This document shows, piece by piece, positions 1 through 6,861 of a DNA stretch of 12,005 bases. Location: the NCBI GenBank assembly GCA_003990745.1, contig RBNI01005870.1:1-12005 (forward strand). Direction: 5' to 3'. Under the pieces are notes generated by a model. The model was not told the origin of the DNA. It did no database searches and was given only the letters and a program-made list of their open reading frames with translations. The translations under genes and the position numbers were made by a program. The DNA comes from Jimgerdemannia flammicorona. Its lineage: Eukaryota; Mucoromycota; Endogonomycetes; Endogonales; Endogonaceae. How positions within the stretch are numbered: the first letter of the stretch is position 1; each line of letters opens with the position of its first letter.

Positions 1-359
1 AAGTTTGAGGACTATAAGACCTTGGGAAGGCACTCCAATAAGAACTTGCTTATAACAAACTTGTAGTTAGTCTAAGAGATATACCTTGAAGAGAATCTGA
101 TGTATTTGAAGGACTCAATGCTCACTATATGACAATGTATATAATATAGTCCCCTCAGTTCCGGTTTCACTTACACACACTTCCTTGCAAGCAATCTAAG
201 AGATAACAAGACAGTTAAAGATAAGAAGTTTGAGGACTATAAGACCTTGGGAAGGCACTCCAATAAGAACTTGCTTATAACAACTTGAGTTAGTCTAAGA
301 GATACACCTTGAAGAGAATCTGGCATATTTGAAGGACTCAGCGACCACTACGTGACAAT
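1..359. repeat. Two direct copies of an LTR-like repeat (period 225 bp)
   Basis: Positions 1-136 recur at 226-359, nearly identical for the first 80 bases and then diverging. By eye the copies differ by two single-base indels, nine transitions and one transversion. In eight of the nine transitions copy 1 has A/T where copy 2 has G/C, including both CpG sites of copy 2 (342-343 and 351-352). The 137-225 spacer starts with a TATATAATATA stretch and then a C/T-rich segment, as an LTR promoter might. Copy 2 is cut off at 359-360, where AT-rich transposon DNA begins. No coding capacity or primer-binding site is visible. LTR identity is inference; a simple tandem repeat running off the left edge is the alternative. 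Confidence 0.7.
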
Positions 360-1042
360 ATTTAATTTTTTTAATATTGTCTTTTCTAAAAATAAATAAA
401 ATAATTTACTATAATATTTTTATATTATCTAAAATATAAAATATTAATTACTATCAAGAAATTATCTTTAGAAATAGTAAAATTCTTCTAATTATTATAT
501 AGTAACTTTGATTATCTCTTTTATTTTAATGAGATTATATAATAATCTCTATCATATTATATTTAAAAAAATAAGTCTAATATATTTACTATATTTTCAA
601 ATTTATATTTACTAAAGTATTACTAAAAGTTTTTAATATTTATAATACTATCAGAGAATACTATTAAGTTTGTTGACAGTATTTTTAGTCTATTCTATTA
701 TAGTAATATTTTTAAAAAATCTCAGCTATAATATTCTCATCTATATATGATTCTTCTTTAGTATATTTAATATTATAAAAGAATGGCTTTAATATAGGAT
801 CACTATATCTTGATAGATATTAGATCACTTATCAGTTATAAGACTATAAAATTTAACTTTGATAATCTGTATATTAATCTACTCTTTAATCTGTATATGC
901 TCATTATTAAGAAGGGTTTCAGATAGTTATTTTCAGCTTAAGATAAAAGATCTGAACCCAGGATAAATATTGTGAAAAGCTGTTTATTATTTTAGATTTT
1001 TGATAATATTGAATAGTATTCTAGAAAAGAATTATACATGTA

Positions 1043-1321
1043 TTATATTTTATTATAGTTGGTATCTCTCAGCCTCAGAGGCATAGTCTGTAGGGTTGGT
1101 AATTTCATCTGAATTTTGAATTTTTTGGTAATGTGAAAATATTCATCATCTAATGGTTCCAGTTCCACAGGCCTGTCTTTACAATTTTTCAGATAGTTTG
1201 CCATATATATTGCATTCTCTACAGCTGCATAATTGCAATGATTGTACTTAACAGTTGATTTACCACTGTTGTCCTTGGTTGTCATGAAGTGGTAATGGAT
1301 ATCTTTGTTGATATGTGGCAT
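1043..1321 (-). pseudogene. BED zinc-finger N-terminus of hAT transposase, inactivated
   Basis: This 92-codon open frame starts at an ATG and ends early at 1043. BED fingers bind DNA through C-x2-C ... H-x3-5-[H/C] ligands. Here the finger region reads K-Y-N-H-C-N-Y at residues 25-31 and N-Y-L-K-N-C at 42-47. The first Cys (residue 26, codon TAC at 1246-1244) and the His (residue 43, codon TAT at 1195-1193) are both Tyr. Each is one transition away from the expected codon (TGC, CAT). Only Cys29 and Cys47 remain, so the finger should not hold zinc. The reading frame continues into the decayed core to the left. It is a relic of a transposase and not a host gene. Confidence 0.72.
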
Positions 1322-1457
1322 ATTTTTAGGTTCTCTTTATTTAAATGTGAATAAAAATAGTTAAGATTTCGACATTTTGACACGTTTCAACTTGCCATAT
1401 TAATATAATAAATATGCTGGCCTTGTCATTTAATATTTTACAGACTACCATAAATCC

Positions 1458-1650
1458 TTACCGTGGTAAACTATGATGAAAAATGATGGGTTAAAATAGT
1501 CAGATCGACAAGAACGACAAGAGGAGCTGGCGTTTTGACCGTGAGAGCGGCGTAGGTGTCAATAATAAGGAAAAAATGTGGCGGCAATTTGTCACGGCAA
1601 TTTACCACAGCAATTTGACGGCAATTTGCACGGCAATTTGCAGCCATTTT
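1458..1650. repeat. CGGCAATTT short array and TTACC palindrome (putative hAT subterminal repeats)
   Basis: Five units of CGGCAATTT, one with a mismatch, start at 1582, 1595, 1608, 1619 and 1631, giving a spacing of 11-13 bp or about one helical turn. A sixth, weaker unit (CAGCCATTTT) starts at 1641. A palindrome TTACCGTGGTAA lies at 1458-1469. The array lies between the transposase start codon (1321) and the presumed right end of the element. hAT elements usually carry repeated subterminal motifs bound by the transposase BED finger, which fits. The assignment is inference because only one element end is in view. Confidence 0.5.
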
Positions 1651-1923
1651 ACCGTAATCTAGCCTTTTGCAACAGCCAACCTTACGTGGGAGGGTCATAA
1701 CGACACCTTTCAGGTTTTGGCCCCAAAGAGGTTATGAACTCAAGCCATTGCAACTTGAAATATAATCTCTGGTGACAACGCATTGCCGTTACTTTATAAT
1801 TTATATATGGAATCGAAATGTCTCGACCATTCAACCTTTTAATTTTAAGTTAATAGAACATGTCTAAATTGTCACCATTATTAAAAGTTGTTTATCGACA
1901 CTGATGGGCCAACATCTACACTA

Positions 1924-3084
1924 TCAAGCAGCAATCCTAGCTGACGCATCGATCCAGGCAGTGTCGTTCTTGAAGAACGACGACAACGAGAACTGCTTTG
2001 CGGCGGCGGACCCCAAGGTTGTCGCGAAAGCGGCCGGAGTGCTGTTCGACCCCGGCCCGTAATTCATGTACTCACCAAAGAGGACAGTGTACGCGCCTGG
2101 GTTGCCGGTCCTGGTGTCGTTTAGATTCCAGACGGTCCACCTTGAAACATTGAGGTGACTATCGAGGTACGACTCGAGGTAGACGACGCGGGCGTACTGG
2201 CTGTAGGGCCTGCCGAGGAAGGTGCGCCGGGTCGAGTAGGCCGTCGAGAGGTTGGCGTAGGCGATGGTGTAGTTGGTGAGGGCCGGGAAGGACGACATGA
2301 CGGGCTTGATGGTGCAGTGGTCGAAGATGAAGCCGCCATCTGCCGTGGCGTTGGCTCGGTTGTGTGCCGTTACGTAGCCGGCAGAGTTGCTGCCGATTGT
2401 GCAGTTCTTGAAGTAGGCCTTGCCGTAGCCTGAGATTGGTCGAGTTTCGAGAATGAATGGGTGGGTCAGCGCGTGATAAGAAGTAAAAAGAAGTGCTGTA
2501 TACATACCCCAGATAAAGTCCACGGAACCCTCGATGTAGCATTTCTCAAAGTAAGCCTGGGATCCCATATTGATGAGCACGGTATCTTGGAACCCGAAAA
2601 ACGAGCATCCGTAGAACCCGGCGTGCTGAGCGTTGAAGTTAACCGTGAGGGCCAAGGCGGCAGTGTTCTTCGCCTGGGGGTTGATATTGTTGAAGGCGAT
2701 ATCGTACGCGGAGACGTTGGTCCTGGCGACCAAGAGGACGGAAGTAACCGCGTCGCTGAATCTGCCGCTGGTGCTGACTCCGTACGCGTACTGGACGACG
2801 ACCTTCTTGGAGGTGGTACCGCACGAACGGAGGATGACATTGGAACGGTTGACCCAGACCTGCTCGTTGTAGACACCCGATTCGATAAGAAGCGTGTACA
2901 GCTGCCCGTCCGAGGGCAGGTTAGTTAGGGCGGCGCTGATGGTACGGTTGCCCGGGGTGACGCGGACTCCGTTGGGAAGGCCCGTTTTGCAGCTCGCACC
3001 AGGTGGGGTCTGGGCATCGGAAAGCGAGATCAGGCCAAAGGCGAGCAAAAGGGTGAGAATGCTTGCTGCCTTCATTCTTGGCAT
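1924..3084 (-). CDS. Secreted pectin methylesterase (pectinesterase, carbohydrate esterase family 8), two exons
   Basis: It removes methyl groups from plant cell-wall pectin outside the cell. The proposed CDS is 3084-2508 joined to 2429-1924, giving 360 residues, a normal length for a fungal CE8 enzyme. Residues 1-25 form a signal peptide with a leucine-rich core ending near D-A-Q. The conserved sites, in order, are GFQDTVL (Q166, D167), EGSVDFIWG (D189, the nucleophile position) and LGRPYSQYARVV (R266). Eleven N-glycosylation sequons are visible. The intron (2507-2430, 78 nt) has a GTATGT donor, a GCTGAC branch site and a TCAG acceptor; removing it restores the family pattern DFIWGYGKAYF. 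It is in frame and free of stops, so an unspliced reading adds 26 residues. I chose the ATG at 3084 (3075 is also possible) and not the upstream in-frame ATG at 3165, because a TATA box lies between them. Two substrate-site residues differ from the usual Gln and Trp. Confidence 0.9.
   Translation of the reverse strand: MPRMKAASILTLLLAFGLISLSDAQTPPGASCKTGLPNGVRVTPGNRTISAALTNLPSDGQLYTLLIESGVYNEQVWVNRSNVILRSCGTTSKKVVVQYAYGVSTSGRFSDAVTSVLLVARTNVSAYDIAFNNINPQAKNTAALALTVNFNAQHAGFYGCSFFGFQDTVLINMGSQAYFEKCYIEGSVDFIWGMYTALLFTSYHALTHPFILETRPISGYGKAYFKNCTIGSNSAGYVTAHNRANATADGGFIFDHCTIKPVMSSFPALTNYTIAYANLSTAYSTRRTFLGRPYSQYARVVYLESYLDSHLNVSRWTVWNLNDTRTGNPGAYTVLFGEYMNYGPGSNSTPAAFATTLGSAAAKQFSLSSFFKNDTAWIDASARIAA
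2430..2507 (-). other. Intron of the pectin methylesterase gene
   Basis: On the minus strand it starts GTATGT (2507-2502), has a GCTGAC branch-type motif and ends AATCTCAG at 2430. It interrupts a Gly codon just after the catalytic DFIW motif. Its length is a multiple of three and it has no stop codon, so it hides as continuous coding sequence. Splicing is preferred because the encoded stretch (MYTALLFTSY and onward) matches nothing expected in the family, while the joined exons do. Confidence 0.85.
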
Positions 3085-3139
3085 CCGAAGGTGAGAAGGG
3101 GGAGGGCTTGACGGTATGGATACGCTCAATTCAACCTTG

Positions 3140-3146
3140 TTATATA
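3140..3146 (-). promoter_or_regulatory. TATA box of the pectin methylesterase gene
   Basis: TATATAA on the minus strand, 56 bases before the chosen ATG at 3084. This spacing suits a short 5' leader and argues against the upstream ATG at 3165, which would lie before the transcription start. Confidence 0.55.
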
Positions 3147-3289
3147 CGTACCGAATTCTCGGCATCGTACACAGTGCTTCCCGAAATTAAGCGGATGAAC
3201 AGCATTACCAAACGTAGGCGTATTTCCGCAAGCTAAACGACGCCGCTCAACTTGGAACTGTCCTTCGCTATTTTGAGCCACAGTGAGAT

Positions 3290-3325
3290 GGCCACTTTAG
3301 AAATGTTACCTCTGGTGGCTTAGTA
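3290..3325 (+). repeat. Copy 1 of a dispersed 37-bp inverted sequence
   Basis: This stretch reads, on the minus strand, as nearly the same sequence found on the plus strand at 11258-11294, with one-to-two-base differences in an A/T run. The shared core includes CCACCAGAGGTAACATTT and ends in AGTGGCC. It lies about 206 bp upstream of the pectin methylesterase ATG. The similarity stops abruptly on both sides. Confidence 0.85.
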
Positions 3326-3511
3326 TGCCTTGAAAATCAGGCAGAGGGTAACTTTTTAATCTCATATACAAACCCCGCCGTCGGCACGTGCGCCCGCATA
3401 ATTAAGGTTTTGCCCAATACGTGTGGGCGATAACAGTATAACAGTTAGTGAGGGGTTGACAGGTTTCGTGAGAATCCAGGCCAGCCGGTGAAAATGAAAA
3501 TAAACCCCCCA

Positions 3512-3535
3512 TGAAAATTTTCATGAAAATTTTCA
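3512..3535. repeat. Doubled 12-bp palindrome TGAAAATTTTCA
   Basis: Two back-to-back copies of the perfect palindrome TGAAAATTTTCA make a 24-bp perfect palindrome, preceded at 3489-3502 by related GTGAAAATGAAAAT. It sits about 430 bp upstream of the pectin methylesterase start. It could be a dimeric regulator site or a cruciform-prone AT stretch; the sequence does not decide. Confidence 0.7.
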
Positions 3536-4399
3536 GCGGCGGCAAACTACCTATGGACTACTGCAGAGGGGTATGTTTTTTGTGAGTGTGAGAAGAAAAA
3601 GATGGAAGCACATGATAAAGAGATAGAAAGAGACAGTAAAAAACAAGAAAGGATTCTTGTGCTTCAAATGATACAGGGTATTCTCCGCGCGCTGCACTGT
3701 ACCCGTCTAGAACTCTTTGCGATAATGGTATATACCATTGGGTAGTCTATCGCTCACTAAGATGCACTTCAAACATTCAATTGCTGCCATTGTTGCCTTT
3801 CGGATGATATTCATTAGATGTCTTTCATAGACGTAAATTACAGGAAGTACCTTGATATACACGCAGTTGAAAGTTGACAATGGAGTGAAGGACGTAGAAC
3901 GGCTGTGTGAAAACAAAAAAGACGGGAGGCGTCGGAAGTGTTGAAAACGCAGGTGCGAATTCGGATTGCGGTATATAAAAATAAATAAAAAAGAAAGAAA
4001 AAAGACAACAGAAGTAACGATGCAAACAGACAGGGAGGAGCAAATACATTCACCCCGCCAGGCAAACGGGCGGTCAAAAGGAAAAAAAAAGAGGTTGGTG
4101 TACCTGATGGTGAACCTGCGAAAGATTGACACACAGTAAACGCGCGTGATAAGTCATCACTTGTTTTGTTCCATTTACTTGTCCATAGCTTTCCTTTGTT
4201 CCAAGTCCGGATACGTCCGAACAAAATCTTTCTGTTGCAAGTTGAACCCAACAGCTTTTCTCCTGATCATCCTTCAGCTATAAACCGTTGACATGAAAGA
4301 CACCATTCTGTTATTATTATGACCACAAATTTGGATACAAACTTGTTCTGCTAATAATCTGATAGTTTCTACTCGTTTTTAAAGAATGTCCGGAAGGAC

Positions 4400-4775
4400 G
4401 TCAACGGAATATTTTCTGCAAATCCTTAGAGCTGTCTTACCTTCGCTCCCAAACGTTCTCGATGAGATTCAGATCGGAGTTGTTTGCAGGCTAATCCAAA
4501 ACGGTTACCTGTCTGCTTTCCAACCAAGTGGTGGTCTTTGCCTCGGGTGCCATTCTCGGACTTCAATCCTGCCGCCCAGGTAGATAATGGTCATCCAAAG
4601 TCTTCGTATATATGACGGCGTTAATGTTACCCAAAGACCCGATTCCCACGCCTAAAAATACAAACCCAAAACATCGAAGTAGGTGCGGTGGTACTTTTCA
4701 TCACACGCGCTCCAGATCCGCTCACCTTTGGCAAGAAACATACTAATCATGCGCTCACTCCAATTCTTGGGGGAA
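4400..4775 (-). mobile_element. Tc1/mariner transposase remnant
   Basis: The minus strand encodes broken parts of a DDE transposase of the Tc1/mariner superfamily. Reading from right to left, AKGERIWSACDEKYHRTYF (about 4735-4679) matches the usual G-E-R-x-W ... E-K-Y-H-R-T segment. Then comes GNINAVIYTKTLDDHYLP near 4630-4580. Then VLD-stop-PANNSDLNLIENVW (about 4502-4450) matches the very conserved D-W-P-A-N-S-P-D-L-N-P-I-E-N-x-W block that holds the third catalytic acid. The Trp is a TAG stop (4491-4493), again a G-to-A change. Frame breaks occur between the parts. No terminal inverted repeats were found, so the element ends are unknown. Confidence 0.75.
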
Positions 4776-4810
4776 TTCTGGAGAGGTCCGAAGTGGGGGG
4801 TTGAAGGTCG

Positions 4811-4846
<36 letters not shown>
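4811..4846. repeat. (ATT)12 microsatellite
   Basis: Twelve uninterrupted ATT units lie just right of the Tc1/mariner remnant. The run makes a false poly-isoleucine stretch in a minus-strand open frame. Such a pure array is expected to vary in length between strains. Confidence 0.97.
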
Positions 4847-4849
4847 GAC

Positions 4850-5560
4850 AATGAAGCCAATTGAGATGTGATCTCCAACGATAACGCTATAGAATACGTG
4901 CGAGGGATTTCAGTGCACGCTATAGAGAGGGATTTGGCGTCAGTGACTGACACATTCATGCTGTAATACTCGACGGTAAGGGGTGGAGACGACGGTTGGT
5001 AGAGCGCGATTGCCATAGAATACGGCGAGGGAACCCGTTGAATAATTACAGATTAAATAATGAGAGAAATGGGAGAGCGAAATTCCGGTGACTCCAGTAC
5101 TCTCAACAGCTGGATGCGTTGTAAGGTACGCCCTCTACGCTTACGTGGTGTTCTTGCAAAAATTATATGAATTCAGAAGAACGCATGTAACCAAAGCCAG
5201 GATCCATTATCATCAAACAGGTTCATTTTCAAGCCTAATAGGTCGCCCTGTGGTGATCTAAACTGATTTGTGAACCTGTAGAGATAAAATAAAATAACAC
5301 AAAATATTGAAAACAATGGTCAAAATCCAAGCATCGCTCCGGTTCGATGTCTACCACCTTCAGGATCCGGGAGTAATAATTGTTGCCTACCGGCACAATA
5401 CACGAGGGACGAAGCAGGTAATCTAATAGCGATGTTCAGTTACTTCCCAAACGGAGAATATTATTTTTTTATACAACCGAACCCTTCTAATAGCATATGA
5501 CAGTCCAGAAAAAGTTGACCGTCACGAGTATGTTGATTAGGAATAATTATTATACATTTA
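4850..5560. other. Gene-free intergenic stretch
   Basis: No credible coding region is visible. A short imperfect duplication is present: ATAGAATACGTGCGAGGGA (4888-4906) recurs as ATAGAATACGGCGAGGGA near 5014-5032. Further right the DNA is AT-rich with no recognisable transposon protein. The last 50 bases are presumably thioesterase promoter. Confidence 0.5.
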
Positions 5561-5585
5561 ATATCGTTCCCGCGACCAAGCCACT

Positions 5586-5599
5586 GATGACGTCACATT
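5586..5599. promoter_or_regulatory. CRE-type bZIP site upstream of the thioesterase
   Basis: The palindrome TGACGTCA (5588-5595) is the consensus for ATF/CREB-type bZIP factors. It lies 53 bases before the thioesterase ATG. The surrounding 14 bases, GATGACGTCACATT, recur exactly at 6563-6576. Confidence 0.55.
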
Positions 5600-5648
5600 C
5601 ACTTTGGTTTTGTAGCACGCCCACATAACCTCGTTCAACACACACGAC

Positions 5649-6252
5649 ATGCAAAGACATTTACCCCCCGACCTCGAGACCAAGTTCCCTATGGTGTATC
5701 GGTACCTGCAGGCGAACACGGGGGATTCGTTTGACTCAACCCTCGTCCGGCGTGTCAATGTCGAGGAGGTGAAGGAGGGGCGTATGGTATGCTCGTTCAC
5801 ACCTACAGCCGCCGACTGCAATCTGTTGGGAAGCATGCACGGGGGTTGCATTGCGACTCTAGTTGATGTGTGCTCGACTTGGGTGATTCATACTATACAG
5901 AGTAGGTTTTGTTATTGTTGAGGTTGAAAGTCGGGTCAGAGAGTTGAAGCGAAGCACTGAATCAAGAGAATGCTATTATGAGTAGCCAAAAGATCACAAC
6001 GTTCTCATTTTTTAATTTACATTTCCCTCCTCACCAGGCAAACACGGCTGGATGGCCGGAGGCGTCTCAACGAACTTGCACGTGCAGTATGTGTCCGCGG
6101 CACGCCTGGGCGTCCCGTTGTTGATCGAGTCGGAACTTATTAAGGTGGGCAAGTCGATGGCCAACATGCGCGTCAGGTTGATGGAGAAAGAGACAGGCAA
6201 GGTATGCTCCGTTGGGACCCACTCCAAGTTCAACATCGACTCCAAGCTGTAG
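5649..6252 (+). CDS. HotDog-fold acyl-CoA thioesterase (4HBT / ACOT13-THEM2-like), two exons
   Basis: It probably hydrolyses acyl-CoA thioesters to free acid and CoA. The model is 5649-5901 joined to 6038-6252, giving 155 residues, a usual size for this family. The core motif N-L-L-G-S-M-H-G-G-C-I-A-T-L-V-D gives N58, the H64-G65-G66 turn and D73 on the central helix; S95 in GGVSTNLHVQY matches the conserved Ser of THEM2-like enzymes. The 136-nt intron (5902-6037) has a GTAGGT donor and a CACCAG acceptor and splits an AGC Ser codon, joining TIQ-S-KHGWMAGG in frame. There is no signal peptide. Some eukaryotic relatives are mitochondria-associated, but no clear targeting sequence is seen. The first ATG after a short CA-rich leader was taken. 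Substrate range cannot be read from the sequence. Confidence 0.88.
5902..6037 (+). other. Intron of the thioesterase gene
   Basis: GTAGGT donor, CTCACCAG acceptor after a pyrimidine-rich tract, phase 1, 136 nt. It falls between the HGG helix and the second half of the HotDog sheet, and its removal is needed to reach the GGVSTN motif. Confidence 0.85.
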
Positions 6253-6861
6253 GATGGAAGGAGTAGGAGGACCGTGAGCCAAGAAGTAGTACGTGATTGT
6301 TGGGAGGACGTGCAGGGGTGGTTTGATAACATATGATTAGTATGGTCATAGGATAGGTGGAGTGGGGTGTGATGATCATGTTTACGAGATTTGCTAGGGG
6401 GTTTTTTTTTTGCCTTGGTTCTTTTGTGAATGGTTTCATCCAGCATGAGCGTCAAGCTCCGATAGGTAGAGTGGATCTACATATTCCATTAAACTTATTA
6501 ATGTGCGTATGTTGGTCAAATCATTGATATATTGCATATCCGAATAATATGATGTCCTAAGAGATGACGTCACATTATTGACTTAAACCGTCGCATCAGC
6601 CTCTTCATGCTTAGAAAAACGCCTTTCCCCTTGCAACAAGGTATGAATCATCTACTCATTAGATGGCTTATTTCTAGATTATACGTGTCATCGCCTTCGT
6701 AATCCCTCTTAGCATACCCTGTAATATTACATTCGCATCTCCGTTGAAATTGATTAGAATTGTGATCACGCTTGGGTGACCTGATAATTGAATCCCAAGA
6801 ATTAACCTTCCCGCATTCTGTAAAACCCTCCAATAGCCCTTCACCACCACAACCCATACAA
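6253..6861. other. Thioesterase 3' region and clathrin light chain promoter
   Basis: No gene is seen. The left part is presumably thioesterase 3' UTR. A second GATGACGTCACATT lies at 6563-6576, with TGACGTCA at 6565-6572, about 290 bp upstream of the clathrin ATG. The last 50 bases are C/A-rich (CACCACCACAACCC), typical of a fungal 5' leader. Confidence 0.55.
6563..6576. promoter_or_regulatory. Second copy of the CRE-containing 14-mer
   Basis: GATGACGTCACATT is identical to 5586-5599 and contains the bZIP palindrome TGACGTCA (6565-6572). It lies in the intergenic space between the thioesterase and clathrin light chain genes, about 286 bp before the clathrin ATG. Confidence 0.5.

Larger units (their letters stand above)
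360..1685 (-). mobile_element. Decayed hAT-family DNA transposon
   Basis: The minus strand carries pieces of a hAT transposase in shifting frames, read from right to left. They are a BED-type finger (1043-1321), a segment TDK-stop-SNIYQD near 810-840, a segment PFFYNIKYTKEES followed by YIDENIIAEIF near 714-786, and FSDSIINIKNF near 626-664. The last three resemble the DUF659 core of hAT transposases, where the expected motifs are W-S-N, PFFYN and S-D-S-A-S-N. The expected Trp is a TGA stop (825-827), a G-to-A change. Many stops and frame breaks make the gene dead. Bases 353-1369 contain no CpG. The right end near 1685 is inferred from subterminal-type repeats and a TAAGGTTGG start read on the minus strand; the left end is lost at the LTR-like repeat. 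Confidence 0.7.
3166..4379. other. Gene-free stretch: pectin methylesterase promoter side and AT/purine-rich DNA
   Basis: No coding region can be supported here. It contains one copy of a dispersed 37-bp sequence (3290-3325), an E-box CACGTG (3385-3390), a CCAATACGTG stretch near 3413, a doubled AT palindrome (3512-3535), a 16-bp perfect palindrome AATGGTATATACCATT (3724-3739) and long purine-rich runs around 3585-3660 and 3970-4010. Open frames on the minus strand between 3707 and 4251 are rich in Phe/Leu from the T-rich strand and match no family I know. Confidence 0.6.

Noticed and set aside
1582..1639. Regular short repeats resembling a CRISPR array
   Set aside because: Units are only 9 bp with 2-4 bp between them, and the DNA is eukaryotic.
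1471..1698. 75-codon minus-strand open frame
   Set aside because: It runs through the AAATTGCCG array and gives a repeated Cys-Arg-Ala-Asn pattern, explained by the repeat and not by a protein.
1696..1736. Hairpin CATAAC ... GTTATG with an inner TTTGG/CCAAA stem, as a terminator
   Set aside because: Arms are short and interrupted, and this type of terminator is not used by RNA polymerase II; probably chance or part of the transposon end.
2121..3094. Several open frames of 60-155 codons on both strands
   Set aside because: All overlap the pectin methylesterase and are out-of-frame shadows of its GC-rich codons.
3085..3165. Upstream ATG extending the pectin methylesterase by 27 residues
   Set aside because: It would place a polar stretch before the signal peptide, and a TATA box lies between that ATG and the chosen one.
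3707..4251. Overlapping minus-strand frames of 74-141 codons
   Set aside because: Phe/Leu/Ser-rich products follow from the purine-rich plus strand; no motif, no supported splice structure and no promoter fit.
4386..4583. 65-codon plus-strand frame
   Set aside because: It is the antisense of the conserved Tc1/mariner block, which is clearly readable on the minus strand.
4747..5016. 89-codon minus-strand frame with poly-isoleucine
   Set aside because: The run of Ile is just the (ATT)12 microsatellite read on the other strand.
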